DNA of 64,000 nucleotides from Dietzia sp. B32 (GTDB taxonomy: Bacteria; Actinomycetota; Actinomycetes; Mycobacteriales; Mycobacteriaceae): positions 3,296,272 through 3,360,271 of the forward strand of contig NZ_CP093845.1 in the NCBI RefSeq assembly GCF_024732245.1, in the 5' to 3' direction. Both the position numbers and the translations under genes were made by a program. Below the pieces are notes generated by a model, which was not told where the DNA came from, did no database searches, and saw nothing but the letters and a program-made list of their open reading frames with translations. This document shows, in pieces, positions 7,809-17,400 of the stretch (position 1 is its first letter; each line of letters begins with the position of its first letter).

Positions 7809-8782
7809 TCGATGTACGAGGCGGCCGCAAAGCGCGCGGCGCCCGGTGGCGGAACGCCGCGGTCGCCGCGACGGTCGCCTGCGCGACGATCGTCTCGTCC
7901 GCGTGCACGGTCGGCCCCTCGGGTGCGACGGACGTGGACGACCGGCCCCGGTTCATCGATCCCGCGGACCGGGTCGTGGTGGCCACGACGTTCACGGTCC
8001 TGGCGGACATGGTCCGCCGGGTGGGCGGGGACCGCGTGCAGGTGGAATCCGTCACCACCCCGGGCGCCGACGTGCACCAGTACGAGCCGACCGTCGAGGA
8101 TCTCAAGCGTGTCGAGGGCGCGGACCTGGTGGTGAGCAACGGGCTCGGGATGGACGACTGGCTGTTGCGCTTCATCGACGGCACCGACGCGCGCCACGTG
8201 GTCACCTCCGCCGGGGTCGACCCCCTACCCGTGCGGTCGGGCAACTACACCGGTCGGCCCAACCCGCACGCCTGGATGTCCCCCCTCGAGGGGGCCGAGT
8301 ACATCCGCACGATCGCCGCCGCTCTCACCGACGTCGACCCGGAGGGCGATCGCGAGTACCACGCCCGCGCCGCGGACTACATCGGTGAGCTGGAGGAGAT
8401 GGCGGACCGGGCCCGCGCGGCCGTGGAGACCGTCCCGGAGGACCGTCGCGTCCTGGTCACCTGCGAGGGCGCGTTCTCCTACCTCGCCCGCGACCTGGGT
8501 CTGGAGGAGCTGTACCTGTGGCCGGTGAACAGTGAGAACCAGGGCCTGCCCCGCCAGATCACGGCCCTGATCGACGAGATCCGTCAACGGGAGCTCCCCG
8601 CGGTGTTCTGCGAGTCGACGGTCTCCGACGCCGCGATGCAGCAGGTCGCGGCCGAGACCGGTAGTCGCCTGGCCGGCGTGCTGTACGTCGACTCGCTCTC
8701 CGCCCCCTCGGGCCCGGTCCCCACCTACCTCGACCTCCTCGACCACGACCTCGAGACCATCTCCCGGGAGCTGACGACATGA
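7799..8782 (+). CDS. Metal ABC transporter substrate-binding lipoprotein (Mn/Zn, cluster A-I)
   Basis: This 327-residue protein captures Mn2+ or Zn2+ outside the cell for import. The N terminus is basic (RGGRKARGARWRN), followed by a hydrophobic stretch ending in the lipobox VSSAC, so Cys36 should be lipid-anchored. Metal-ligand motifs of the TroA/ZnuA family are visible: GADVHQYEPT, NPHAWMSP, and the later acidic CEGAFSYLA and CESTVSD. It is the first gene of a four-gene operon, and its stop overlaps the ATPase start (ATGA). The lack of a long His-rich loop and the MntR-type regulator favour manganese over zinc, but that is inference. Confidence 0.9.
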   Translation: MPKFDVRGGRKARGARWRNAAVAATVACATIVSSACTVGPSGATDVDDRPRFIDPADRVVVATTFTVLADMVRRVGGDRVQVESVTTPGADVHQYEPTVEDLKRVEGADLVVSNGLGMDDWLLRFIDGTDARHVVTSAGVDPLPVRSGNYTGRPNPHAWMSPLEGAEYIRTIAAALTDVDPEGDREYHARAADYIGELEEMADRARAAVETVPEDRRVLVTCEGAFSYLARDLGLEELYLWPVNSENQGLPRQITALIDEIRQRELPAVFCESTVSDAAMQQVAAETGSRLAGVLYVDSLSAPSGPVPTYLDLLDHDLETISRELTT

Positions 8783-9591
8783 CGGACCGGCCACTGCCCT
8801 ACTCGCCCTTCACCGGCCCGTCCCCCGTCGTCGTCTCCGACCTGACGGTGGACCGCGGACAGGTACGCGCCCTCGACTCGGTCTCCCTCTCGGTACCCGC
8901 CGGGGAGATCACCGTCCTGCTCGGCCCCAACGGTTCCGGCAAATCCACCCTCCTGCAGGCGCTGCTCGGCCTGGTGACGCCCACCACCGGTACCGTCCGC
9001 ATCCTCGATTCATCCGTGCGTCGCGCCCTGCGCAGCGGGCGGGTGGCCGCGGTCCCCCAGGCGGACGGCCTCGACGAGGGTTTCCCCGTCACGGCCGCCG
9101 AGGTGGTCATGCAGGGTCGCCGTCACTTCACCGGCCCGTGGCGCCGACCGTCGGCCACCGATCGCGCCGCCGTCGCCGCCGCCCTCGACCGCGTCGGACT
9201 GTCCGGGCTCGCAGCCCGGCGCGTCGGTGAGCTCTCCGGCGGTCAACGCCGCCGCGTCCTCCTGGCCCGTTGTCTGGCACAGGAGGCCGACCTGTTGTTG
9301 CTCGACGAGCCGTTCAACGGGATGGACGCCGGCAGCGAGGAGGTGTACATCGACGTCCTGCGCGCGCTCACGGCAGAGGGGCGTACCGCGCTGGTCTCCA
9401 CCCATCACCTGGGGACCGTCGAGCGTCTCGCGGATTCGGTGGCCCTGCTCAACGGTCGCCTCGTCGCCCACGGTCCGGTCGCCGAGACCACCACTCCCCA
9501 GATCCTGTCCACCCTGCTCGGCGCCCGACTCCCCGCATCCACGGACGGCACGGGCGTCGACCGCACCATCCCCGAGGGGGCCCTGCCGTGA
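8779..9591 (+). CDS. Metal ABC transporter ATP-binding protein
   Basis: This is the cytoplasmic ATPase of the manganese/zinc importer, 270 residues. Walker A (GPNGSGKST, about 53-61), the Q-loop (AAVPQADG), the signature LSGGQRRR, Walker B (LLLLDEPF) and the switch His (STHHLG) are all in order and intact. It overlaps the preceding and following genes by four bases each, which implies coupled translation of the whole importer. Confidence 0.93.
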   Translation: MTDRPLPYSPFTGPSPVVVSDLTVDRGQVRALDSVSLSVPAGEITVLLGPNGSGKSTLLQALLGLVTPTTGTVRILDSSVRRALRSGRVAAVPQADGLDEGFPVTAAEVVMQGRRHFTGPWRRPSATDRAAVAAALDRVGLSGLAARRVGELSGGQRRRVLLARCLAQEADLLLLDEPFNGMDAGSEEVYIDVLRALTAEGRTALVSTHHLGTVERLADSVALLNGRLVAHGPVAETTTPQILSTLLGARLPASTDGTGVDRTIPEGALP

Positions 9592-10457
9592 TCGACCTGC
9601 TCACCGAGCCGATGAGCTACGACTTCATGCTCCGCGCCCTGCTCGTCGTGACGGCCTCCGGGATCGCCGGTGCCCTGCTCAGCTGCTGGCTCGTCCACAT
9701 GGGCTGGTCGCTCATGGGAGACGCCGTGTCCCACGCCGTCCTGCCCGGGGTGGTGATCGCCGCGATGACCGGCATCCCGTTCGCGGTCGGCGCCCTGCTC
9801 GCCGCCCTGATCGCCGTCACGCTGATCGGCGCGGTGCGCGAGAGCGGGACGGTCCGTGAGGACGCGGCGATGGGCATCGTGTTCACGGCCCTGTTCGCCC
9901 TCGGCCTGGTCCTCATCGCCCGCTTCCCCACCGAGCAGGACCTGCACTCGATCCTGTTCGGCAGCGTGCTGGGCGTGCGTGACTCCGACCTCGTCCAGGT
10001 GGTGGTGGTGTCGGCGTTCACCGTCATCGTGCTGCTGGCGTTCCGCCGCGACCTCATCATGTTGGCGTTCGACCGTCTCCACGCCCACACCCTGGGTCTG
10101 CGGACCCGCACACTGACCGCCCTGCTGTTGGCGACGCTCGCCACCGCGACCGTGGCCGGGGTCCAGTCGGTGGGGGTGATCCTCGTCGTGGCCACGCTCA
10201 TCATCCCGGGCGCGACCGCCCAGTTGGTGGCGGACACGATGCGGGGAACGATGATCCTCGCCGTCGTCGTCGCCCTCGTCGGCGGCGTCACCGGCCTGTA
10301 CGTCGGCTACTACGCCGACCTTCCCCCGGGCGCGGTGGTGGTCCTCACCCAGGCCGTGATCTTCGCGGCGGTGCAGTTGCTCGCGCCCCGGCGCGGGGTG
10401 ATCCCCCGGGCGGCGGCGGGCCGACGCGCGCGGCGGTCGGGGATGATGGCGGCATGA
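9588..10457 (+). CDS. Metal ABC transporter permease (ABC-3 family)
   Basis: This is the membrane channel subunit of the importer, with about eight hydrophobic helices. It contains the ABC-3 hallmark region MGDAVSHAVLPGVVIA, where the ATPase is contacted, and LIIPGATAQLVAD in the second half. GTG 9588 overlaps the ATPase stop (GTGA) and gives 289 residues. An ATG at 9612 is an alternative. The basic tail RRGVIPRAAAGRRARRS is cytoplasmic. The gene overlaps the regulator gene by four bases. Confidence 0.92.
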   Translation: MIDLLTEPMSYDFMLRALLVVTASGIAGALLSCWLVHMGWSLMGDAVSHAVLPGVVIAAMTGIPFAVGALLAALIAVTLIGAVRESGTVREDAAMGIVFTALFALGLVLIARFPTEQDLHSILFGSVLGVRDSDLVQVVVVSAFTVIVLLAFRRDLIMLAFDRLHAHTLGLRTRTLTALLLATLATATVAGVQSVGVILVVATLIIPGATAQLVADTMRGTMILAVVVALVGGVTGLYVGYYADLPPGAVVVLTQAVIFAAVQLLAPRRGVIPRAAAGRRARRSGMMAA

Positions 10458-11230
10458 CCGTCGACCCGCCGCACGTCGATCCACGCGGAACCGTTCCACC
10501 CGGGGTGGTCCCACCCGGAGTCGTCCCACCCACCGGCCTCGCCGACCTGACACCGACGATCCAGGCCTATCTCATGGCCGCCCACGCGTTGGGGTCGGGC
10601 GGCGACCCCGTCACCTCCGGCGCGCTGGCCGAGCGCCTGGGCGCGTCCCCCTCCTCCGTCAGCGAGGGGGTGCGCAAGCTCGTGACGATGGGCCTGGCCG
10701 AGCACCGTCCGTACGCGCCCGTCGAACTCACCGGTGCCGGGCGGTCGTTCGCGGTGGCGATGGTGCGGCGCCACCGGATCATCGAGACGTTCCTGGCGCG
10801 GTGCCTGGACTACCCGTGGGACGAGGTCCACGCCGAGGCCGACGCGCTCGAACACGTGGTGTCGGACCGGTTCGTCGACGCCCTGGACGCGTTCCTCGAC
10901 CACCCTCGCCGAGACCCGCACGGTGACCCCATCCCCACGCGCGACGGCCGCGTCGATCCGCTCGGTGACGTGCCGCTGGACCAGGCCCCGGAGGGTGCTA
11001 CAGGTGTCGTGACCCGGGTGTCCGACCGTGACAACGCCGTCCTCCGCCACCTCGCCGAGATCGGCCTGCGCCCCGATTCGCCGGTGGAGGTGGTCTCGCG
11101 CCAGGTGGAACTGGGGATCATCACCGTTTCGCTCAACGGCCGCACCGTGCCGATGGGCACCCCCGTGGCTGCGGCGGTGCGTGTCCGGGTCACCGGCGCG
11201 ACGGGATCGGACACTGTCGACCAGGAGTGA
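10454..11230 (+). CDS. mntR: DtxR/MntR-family metal-dependent transcriptional repressor
   Basis: The 258-residue protein has an N-terminal winged helix-turn-helix (about 30-95, with LGASPSSVSEGVRKL as recognition region). A metal-binding dimerisation domain follows (HRIIETFLARCL, EADALEHVVSDR), then a C-terminal FeoA/SH3-like domain (about 175-245). This is the layout of DtxR, IdeR and mycobacterial MntR. It is the last gene of the importer operon (ATGA overlap), so it probably represses its own operon when manganese is replete. The first 28 residues are an unusual proline-rich extension with repeated PPGVV. An iron-type IdeR role is less likely given the neighbours. Confidence 0.87.
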   Translation: MTVDPPHVDPRGTVPPGVVPPGVVPPTGLADLTPTIQAYLMAAHALGSGGDPVTSGALAERLGASPSSVSEGVRKLVTMGLAEHRPYAPVELTGAGRSFAVAMVRRHRIIETFLARCLDYPWDEVHAEADALEHVVSDRFVDALDAFLDHPRRDPHGDPIPTRDGRVDPLGDVPLDQAPEGATGVVTRVSDRDNAVLRHLAEIGLRPDSPVEVVSRQVELGIITVSLNGRTVPMGTPVAAAVRVRVTGATGSDTVDQE

Positions 11231-11275
11231 CTGCGGTCAGGAACAGGACCGGTCAGGTCCGATCACGGCCAGGAC

Positions 11276-11296
11276 CGACGACGACGACGACGACGA
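11276..11296. repeat. (CGA)7 trinucleotide run
   Basis: Seven tandem CGA units lie in the 94-base gap between the convergent mntR and the membrane-protein gene. It is a simple sequence that could vary by slippage. No function is implied. Confidence 0.6.
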
Positions 11297-11324
11297 TTGC
11301 GGTTGCACCCCGGCCCGCGATCGC

Positions 11325-11771
11325 TCAGACCGCGCGGGAGACGGTCGCCGGAGCGCTCGTGCGGGCAGCGGTGACCCGCGCCGAGCGGTCGGGGTGGGCG
11401 GCCCGCGAGGCCGGCCATCGCAGGCCGAGTGCGACGAGGGTGGCCAGGGCGATCGCCCCGTCGACCGCGGCCGCGGTGGGCGCTCCGGTCACGTCGTGCC
11501 GTAGAAGGAGCACCGCGGTCATGGTCATGGACGCCTTGTGGAAGATCACGACCAGCCACAACACCGCGGCCCCGGGCGGGGTGGCACCGAGGTAGGCGGT
11601 CAGGGCGGAGAAGACGAGCAGGCCGTAGGCCCGCCAGTAACCGGTGAGCTGGTATTCCGGGGTGATGGTAGGCGCCTCGAGTCCGGCGGCGACCCCCAGG
11701 CCCAGTGCCACCGCGGCGGTCGACAGGAGCAACGCCCGGTAGAGCAGGAGGCAGAGTCGGTCGGTGGCCAT
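11325..11771 (-). CDS. Hypothetical four-helix membrane protein
   Basis: This 148-residue protein is not one I recognise. It shows four hydrophobic stretches at about 8-30, 44-62, 66-90 and 98-112, a GYWRAYG motif between helices 1 and 2, and a basic Arg/Ala/Ser tail. The ATG at 11771 is preferred over one at 11807 because the extra residues are polar and lie before the first helix. It is convergent with mntR and transcribed in the same direction as the downstream part of the region. The coding call rests on the consistent hydrophobic pattern. Confidence 0.65.
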   Translation of the reverse strand: MATDRLCLLLYRALLLSTAAVALGLGVAAGLEAPTITPEYQLTGYWRAYGLLVFSALTAYLGATPPGAAVLWLVVIFHKASMTMTAVLLLRHDVTGAPTAAAVDGAIALATLVALGLRWPASRAAHPDRSARVTAARTSAPATVSRAV

Positions 11772-11864
11772 GGATCCGATACTCGCCGACCGGTGACGGC
11801 CGCACATCGGGGAGATCCCCGGGATCGGACCTGATTCCCGCGGCCCGCACTCCCCGCGCGGCCG

Positions 11865-13262
11865 CTACAGCATCGTCCCCGGGTTGAGGATGCCCTGTGG
11901 GTCGAGGGCCGACTTGATGCGTCGGCTCAGCTCCATGACGTCGTCTCCCAACTGGGCTGGCAACCACGGCGCCTTGAGTCGGCCCACGCCGTGCTCGCCG
12001 GTGATCGTCCCGCCCATCCCGATCGCCAGGTCCATCACCTCCCCGAACGCGATCCGGGCCCGCTCGGCGCGGGCGGGGTCGTCATCCTCCAGCACGATGA
12101 TCGGGTGGGTGTTGCCGTCCCCGGCGTGCGCGACCAGCGCGATCGGGATGTCTCGGCGGGCGGAGATCTCCTCGATCCCGGCGACCAGGTCGGGCAGCGA
12201 CGGCAGCGGCACGCCCACGTCCTCGAGCAACAGGGTGCCGGTCTTGCCGAGGCTGGTGAACGCGGCCCGGCGGGCCATCGTGAACTGCTCGCCCTCGTCG
12301 GGGTCGTCGGTGGCGAACACGTCGGTCGCACCGTGGGTGCGGAACGCCTCGGCCATGAACTCGGTCTCGGCCGCACGGTCGGGGCCGGTGAGGTCGGACT
12401 GCGCGAGCAGCATCGCCCCGGCCGTGGTGTCCAGGCCCATCCGCAGGTCCGCCTCGACCGCGCGGATGGAGACGGTGTCCATGAACTCGAGCATCGCCGG
12501 GCGGATCCGCCGGGTGATGGCCAGGACGGCCTCGCTGCAGGCGACCACGTCGGGGAAGATCCCCACCACCGTGGAGCGCGGTGGCTGCTGCGGGATCAGC
12601 CGGAGGATGATCTCGGTGACGATCCCCAGTGTCCCCTCGCTGCCGACGAACAGCTTGGTCAGGCTCAGCCCGGCGGTGTCCTTGAGTCGCGGCCCGCCCA
12701 ACCGCACCGCGGTGCCGTCGGCGAGGACGACCGTCATCCCCAAGACGTAGTCGGTGGTCACGCCATACTTCACGCAGCACAGTCCGCCGGCGTTGGTGGC
12801 GATGTTGCCGCCGATCGAACAGATCTCGTATGACGACGGGTCCGGCGGGTACCAGAGACCGTGCTCGGCGACGGCCTGTTTGACCTCGGCGTTGTAGAGC
12901 CCCGGTTGGACGGTGGCCGTCCGCGTGACGGGGTCGACGTCGATGTCGCGCATGAGCTCGGTGGACAGCACGATCCCGCCGTCGACCGCCGTCGCTCCGC
13001 CGGACAGGCCGGAGCCGGCACCCCGTGGGACCACGGGGACTCCGTGCGCGCTCGCCCAGCGCAGGACCTCCTGCACGTCCTCGGTGGTGCGGGCCCGGAC
13101 CACGGCAAGGGGCATGCCCGGGTCGGGGGCCTTGGCCCAGTCCTGGCGGTAGCCCTCCAGAAGGTCCGGGTCGGTGAGTAGTCGGGAGGCCTCGAGTCGG
13201 GCACGGAGGTCGTCCAGCGGGGTGGCCGGATCGGGGCCACGGGCGGGGGTCGTAGCACTCAT
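11865..13262 (-). CDS. FAD-linked oxidase, D-lactate dehydrogenase / glycolate oxidase GlcD family
   Basis: This flavoenzyme probably oxidises a 2-hydroxy acid such as D-lactate or glycolate and passes electrons to the respiratory chain. The 465-residue protein has the VAO-type FAD-binding domain (VPRGAGSGLSGGATAV at about 80-95, then SIGGNIATNAGGL and SEGTLGIVTE). The C-terminal FAD-oxidase domain carries HAGDGNTHP and GEHGVGR. Length is normal and no Fe-S domain is fused. A frame continues open far upstream (to 14990), but that extension runs antisense to the transporter gene. The ATG at 13262 begins the homologous protein. Substrate is not determined by sequence. Confidence 0.9.
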   Translation of the reverse strand: MSATTPARGPDPATPLDDLRARLEASRLLTDPDLLEGYRQDWAKAPDPGMPLAVVRARTTEDVQEVLRWASAHGVPVVPRGAGSGLSGGATAVDGGIVLSTELMRDIDVDPVTRTATVQPGLYNAEVKQAVAEHGLWYPPDPSSYEICSIGGNIATNAGGLCCVKYGVTTDYVLGMTVVLADGTAVRLGGPRLKDTAGLSLTKLFVGSEGTLGIVTEIILRLIPQQPPRSTVVGIFPDVVACSEAVLAITRRIRPAMLEFMDTVSIRAVEADLRMGLDTTAGAMLLAQSDLTGPDRAAETEFMAEAFRTHGATDVFATDDPDEGEQFTMARRAAFTSLGKTGTLLLEDVGVPLPSLPDLVAGIEEISARRDIPIALVAHAGDGNTHPIIVLEDDDPARAERARIAFGEVMDLAIGMGGTITGEHGVGRLKAPWLPAQLGDDVMELSRRIKSALDPQGILNPGTML

Positions 13263-13397
13263 GTGACCGAACGTACGGTGCCGTGCGCGTGGGCGTCGGG
13301 GGATCCGCCCACTCCCCTGCCGGGCGCCGAGGTGGGGCGGTTGTCGTTGTCCCCCCGTGTTTTCGACGACGGCGACGAGGGCAGGCATAGTGTCCTG

Positions 13398-14435
13398 GTG
13401 ACCACGAGCCAGGGACCCGGATCCGCGCCCGCGGCCCCGGCCGTCCCGGGTCCCGGTCCCGCCTGGTTCGGCGCCGTGATGGGCACCGGCGGACTGGCCA
13501 CACTGCTGCAGATCCACTCGGATCTGGTCCCCGGTTTCGCCTCGGCCGCGGCGGTCATGCTGATCCTGGGCTGGGTTCTTCTGTTGGGACTCGGCGCGGG
13601 GTTCGCGCGCTCGGTGGCCCGTGTCCCCGACATGTGGACGTCCTCGGTCCGGGACGCTGCGATGCTGCCGCTGTGGGGAATGGTCTCGATGGGCCTGGCT
13701 GCGGTGGGATCGGCGACCTTCGTCGTCGTGGATGCCCGTGTCCCGACGCTGTCGCGCATCGCGTTCGGGGTGGATGTGGCCTTGTGGGCCGCGGGCACGG
13801 TGCTCGGGTTGGCGACAGCGCTGGGGTTCGCGGTGTGGTTGTTCTCCACTCGTCCCGACCACCCGCTGCCCACGTGGGCGTTGCCGATGGTGCCACCGAT
13901 GGTCTCGGCGACCGCGGGTGGTCTCATCGCTCGTCAGATCGAGTCGGACTCCGTCCGTACGGTGCTGGTCGCGGCGTGTGTGGTCTGCTTCGTCCTGGCG
14001 CTGGCGCTGGGCGGGGCGGTGATCGCGATGGCGTATCACCACGCGTGGTTCCGCACACCGGTGCCGGTGGCCCTGGCGACCTCGACGTGGATCCCGCTGG
14101 GGATCGTGGGGCAGTCCGCGGCGGCGGCACAGGTGCTCTCGGGGCAGACGCTGTCCGGGGTCGCGCGGGCCTACGGGGCGACCGTGTTGATCGCCGGCGC
14201 GGGACTGGGGGCGTTCGCGGTGGTCACCACGATCAAGGGGTTCCTGGCGCGGATGCCGTTCAGCCCGGGCTGGTGGGCCATGACCTATCCGCTGTCGACG
14301 TGTGGACTGGGTGCCTACTATCTGCGCTGGCAGGAGGCGAGTCTGCTGACGGTGGCGGTACTGATCGCCATCTGGGTGCTCTGTGCGGTCGCCAGCGTGC
14401 ACGCGATCGCGAGGTCGCGGACGCGGTCCGCCTGA
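13398..14435 (+). CDS. TDT/SLAC1-family transporter (TehA or C4-dicarboxylate type)
   Basis: This integral membrane protein has about ten hydrophobic helices and belongs to the tellurite-resistance/dicarboxylate transporter family, which also includes SLAC1 anion channels and sulfite exporters. Characteristic features are PAWFGAVMGTGGLATLL at the start, YHHAWF in the middle and FSPGWWAMTYPLSTC near the C terminus. GTG 13398 gives 345 residues and has a -10-like TAGTGT at 13388-13393. An ATG at 13263 in the same frame would add a non-hydrophobic leader and collide with the divergent oxidase start. Substrate is unknown. Confidence 0.82.
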   Translation: MTTSQGPGSAPAAPAVPGPGPAWFGAVMGTGGLATLLQIHSDLVPGFASAAAVMLILGWVLLLGLGAGFARSVARVPDMWTSSVRDAAMLPLWGMVSMGLAAVGSATFVVVDARVPTLSRIAFGVDVALWAAGTVLGLATALGFAVWLFSTRPDHPLPTWALPMVPPMVSATAGGLIARQIESDSVRTVLVAACVVCFVLALALGGAVIAMAYHHAWFRTPVPVALATSTWIPLGIVGQSAAAAQVLSGQTLSGVARAYGATVLIAGAGLGAFAVVTTIKGFLARMPFSPGWWAMTYPLSTCGLGAYYLRWQEASLLTVAVLIAIWVLCAVASVHAIARSRTRSA

Positions 14436-14484
14436 CCCGGGCCACCTGACCCGGGCCACCCGGCTCCGGTCGCCTGACCCGGGC
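14431..14484. repeat. 14-bp direct repeats between convergent genes
   Basis: CCTGACCCGGGCCA occurs at 14431-14444 and again immediately at 14445-14458. A shortened copy (CCTGACCCGGGC) lies at 14473-14484. The first copy contains the stop codon of the transporter gene. Each unit holds the palindrome CCCGGG. The array fills the 56 bases before the dnaE2 stop and may be a termination region. Confidence 0.6.
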
Positions 14485-14491
14485 TGGACGG

Positions 14492-17400
14492 TCATCGGAA
14501 GTCCCGACTGCGACCGATGGCCATGCCCAGGTGCAGGCGTTCGATCTTGTCCGCCACCACGCTGACCGCACCCGAGCGGTTCTCCACCGTGCCGCGGACG
14601 ATGAGCGCCGGGGAGGAGGAGACGATCGGCCGGTAACGCGCCCACAGGCCCACCGAGCACACGACGTTCGTCATTCCCGTCTCGTCCTCGAGGCTGAGGA
14701 AAGTCACGCCCTCCGCGGTGGCGGGCCGTTGCCGGTGGGTGACGGCTCCGGCGACCTCGACGCGGCTGCCGTCGGGGACATGGGCGAGCCCGGCCGTGGT
14801 GCACACGCCACGTGAGTCGAGCCACGGTCGGGCGTGGACGGTCGGGTACTCCTCCGGACTGATCCCGGTGGCGGCCAGGTCCGCGGAGGTGAGTTCCAGG
14901 ACGCTCATGCCGGGCAGGGCCGGGGCGTCGACCTGGCTGAGCCCGGGCAGCATGCCGGGCTTCTCGCGGGCCGCGGTGGCCGCCGACCACAAGGCCGACC
15001 GACGGCCACCCGTGCCGAGGCAGTCGAGCGCCCCGGCCGTGGCGAGTGCCTCCATCTGCCGGACGGACAGGCCGGTGCGCCCGGCGAGGTCGGCGGCGGA
15101 GGTGTAGGGGCCGTGGGTATCGCGTTCGTCAGCGATCGCCGTGGCCAGGTCCTCGCCGATCGCCCGGACCGACTCCAGTCCGAGGCGCACCTCGGTGCCC
15201 TCGTTCTCACAGGTGGCGCCGCCGATCGAACGGTTGACACACGGTCGGTGCACCGTGACGCCGTGCCTGCGGGCATCCGCGACGAGGGACTGGGGCGAGT
15301 AGAAGCCCATGGGTTGGCTGCGCAGCAGCGCCGCGCAGAAGATGGCCGGGTGGTGGCACTTGAACCACGCGGAGTAGTAGACGATCGCGGCGAAGGACTG
15401 GGAGTGGCTCTCGGGGAAGCCGTAGTTGGCGAACGCGCACATCTTCTCCCAGATCCGCTCCCCGACCTCCGGGCCGGTGACCGGCGTCCCGGGCGGGCTG
15501 GCGCCGATCCCGTGCAGGTCGCGCATCCCGTCGAAGAACCGCTCCTTCAGTCGGGCCATCCGCTCGGGTGACCGCTTGGCCCCCATGGCTCGGCGCAGCT
15601 GGTCCGCCTCCGCCCCGGTGAAGCCCGCGATCACGGTCGCGATCTGCATGAGCTGCTCCTGGAACAGCGGGATCCCCAGGGTTCGACCCAATACCTCTTC
15701 CAGCGCCGGGTGGTCGAACACCACCTTTTCCCGGCCGTTGCGGCGGCGGATGTAGGGGTGCACGGACCCGCCCTGGATGGGGCCGGGGCGGATGAGCGCC
15801 ACCTCCACCACCAGGTCGTAGAACGTCCGCGGTCGCAGCCGGGGCAACGTGGCCATCTGCGCCCGGGACTCCACCTGGAACACACCCACCGAGTCGCCGC
15901 GGCACAGCATCTCGTAGACCTGCGGATCCGCGAGGTCCAGCTGCGCCAGGTCCACGTCGAGATCCTTGTGTTCGGCCGCCAGGTCGATGGCGTGGTGCAA
16001 TGCGGTGAGCATGCCCAGGCCCAGCATGTCGAACTTGACCAGGCCGACCGCCGCGCAGTCGTCCTTGTCCCACTGCAGTACGGTCCGCCCCGGCATGCGC
16101 GCCCACTCGACGGGCACCACGTCGGCCACCGGGCGGTCGCAGATCACCATGCCGCCCGAGTGGATCCCCAGATGGCGGGGCAACCCGACGAGTTGTCGTG
16201 CCAGCGCGAGCACATCGGACGGGACGCTGTGCTCGGTGGCCTCCCGCTCGTGGTTCTTCAGTCCCGACCACCGGTCGACGCTCTTGGACCACGCGTCCTG
16301 CTGCCCCGGGGAGTAGCCCAGCGCCCGGGCCACGTCCCGCACGGCCGAGCGGCCGCGGTAGGTGATGACGTTGGCCACCTGCGCGGCGTGGTCCCGCCCG
16401 TACCGGGAGTAGACGTACTGGATCGCCTCCTCCCGGCGGCCGGACTCGATGTCCACGTCGATGTCCGGCGGGCCGTCGCGCTCCGGGGCCAGGAATCGCT
16501 CGAACAGCAGCTGGGCGCGCACCGGATCGACGTTGGTGATCCCCAGCGAGTAACAGACCGCCGAGTTGGCGGCCGAACCGCGGCCCTGACAGAGGATGCC
16601 CTCGCGGTGGCAGAACTCGACGATGTCGTGCACGACGAGGAAGTACCCGGGGAAGCCCAGCTCGGCGATCACCTGCAGCTCGCGGTCGATCTGTGCGTAC
16701 GCCTCCGACGCCTCCTCGCGCGTCCCGTAGCGCCGGGCGGCACCCGCGTAGGCGAGCTCGGCGAGCATGGTGTTCTCGGTGTACCCCTCCGGGACATCGA
16801 ACGGCGGCAGCTGCGGGGCGATGAGTTGGAGGTCGAACGCGCACTCCCTGCCCAGCCGGTCGGCCCCGGCCACGGCGTCGGGCCACCGCTCGAACAGCTC
16901 CGCCATCTCCTCGCCCGAGCGCAGGTGCGCCCCGCCCGCCGCGGGCAGGTGCGCTGCATGGGCCTCCAGCGCGTCCCGCGCCCCGAGCGCCGCCATGACC
17001 GAGGCCAGTCGCGCCTCCTCGGGTCCGGCGCAGTGGGCGGCGGTGGTCGCCACGACGGGCAGGCCCGCCTGCGCGGCGAGGCCCGCCAACGCATCGCACC
17101 GTTCGGTGTCCTCGGGCACCCCGTGACAGGTGAGTTCCACGACGACCCTGTCGCGCCCGAACAGCTCGACGAGCTGGTCCAGTGCCGTGCGGGCGGCGGC
17201 GGTGTCGAATGCGGACGCCCCCGTCCCGCCCCGCTCCAGGGCCCGACGGACCCGCCCACGACGGCAACCGGTGAGCACGTACCAGTGGCCGCCGGCAGCC
17301 TCCGCGAGCTCGGCGATCTCGTAACGCGGTTCGCCCTTGGCCCCGCCCCGCAGGTGGGCACGGGCGATCGAACGCGACAGCCGCCGGTATCCCTCCTCCC

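Noticed and set aside
11865..14990. A single minus-strand frame of more than 1000 codons covering the FAD oxidase and beyond.
   Set aside because: Only the part after ATG 13262 is recognisable as an FAD-linked oxidase. The upstream part is Arg/His/Gly-rich antisense sequence of the TDT transporter gene, a GC-skew artefact.
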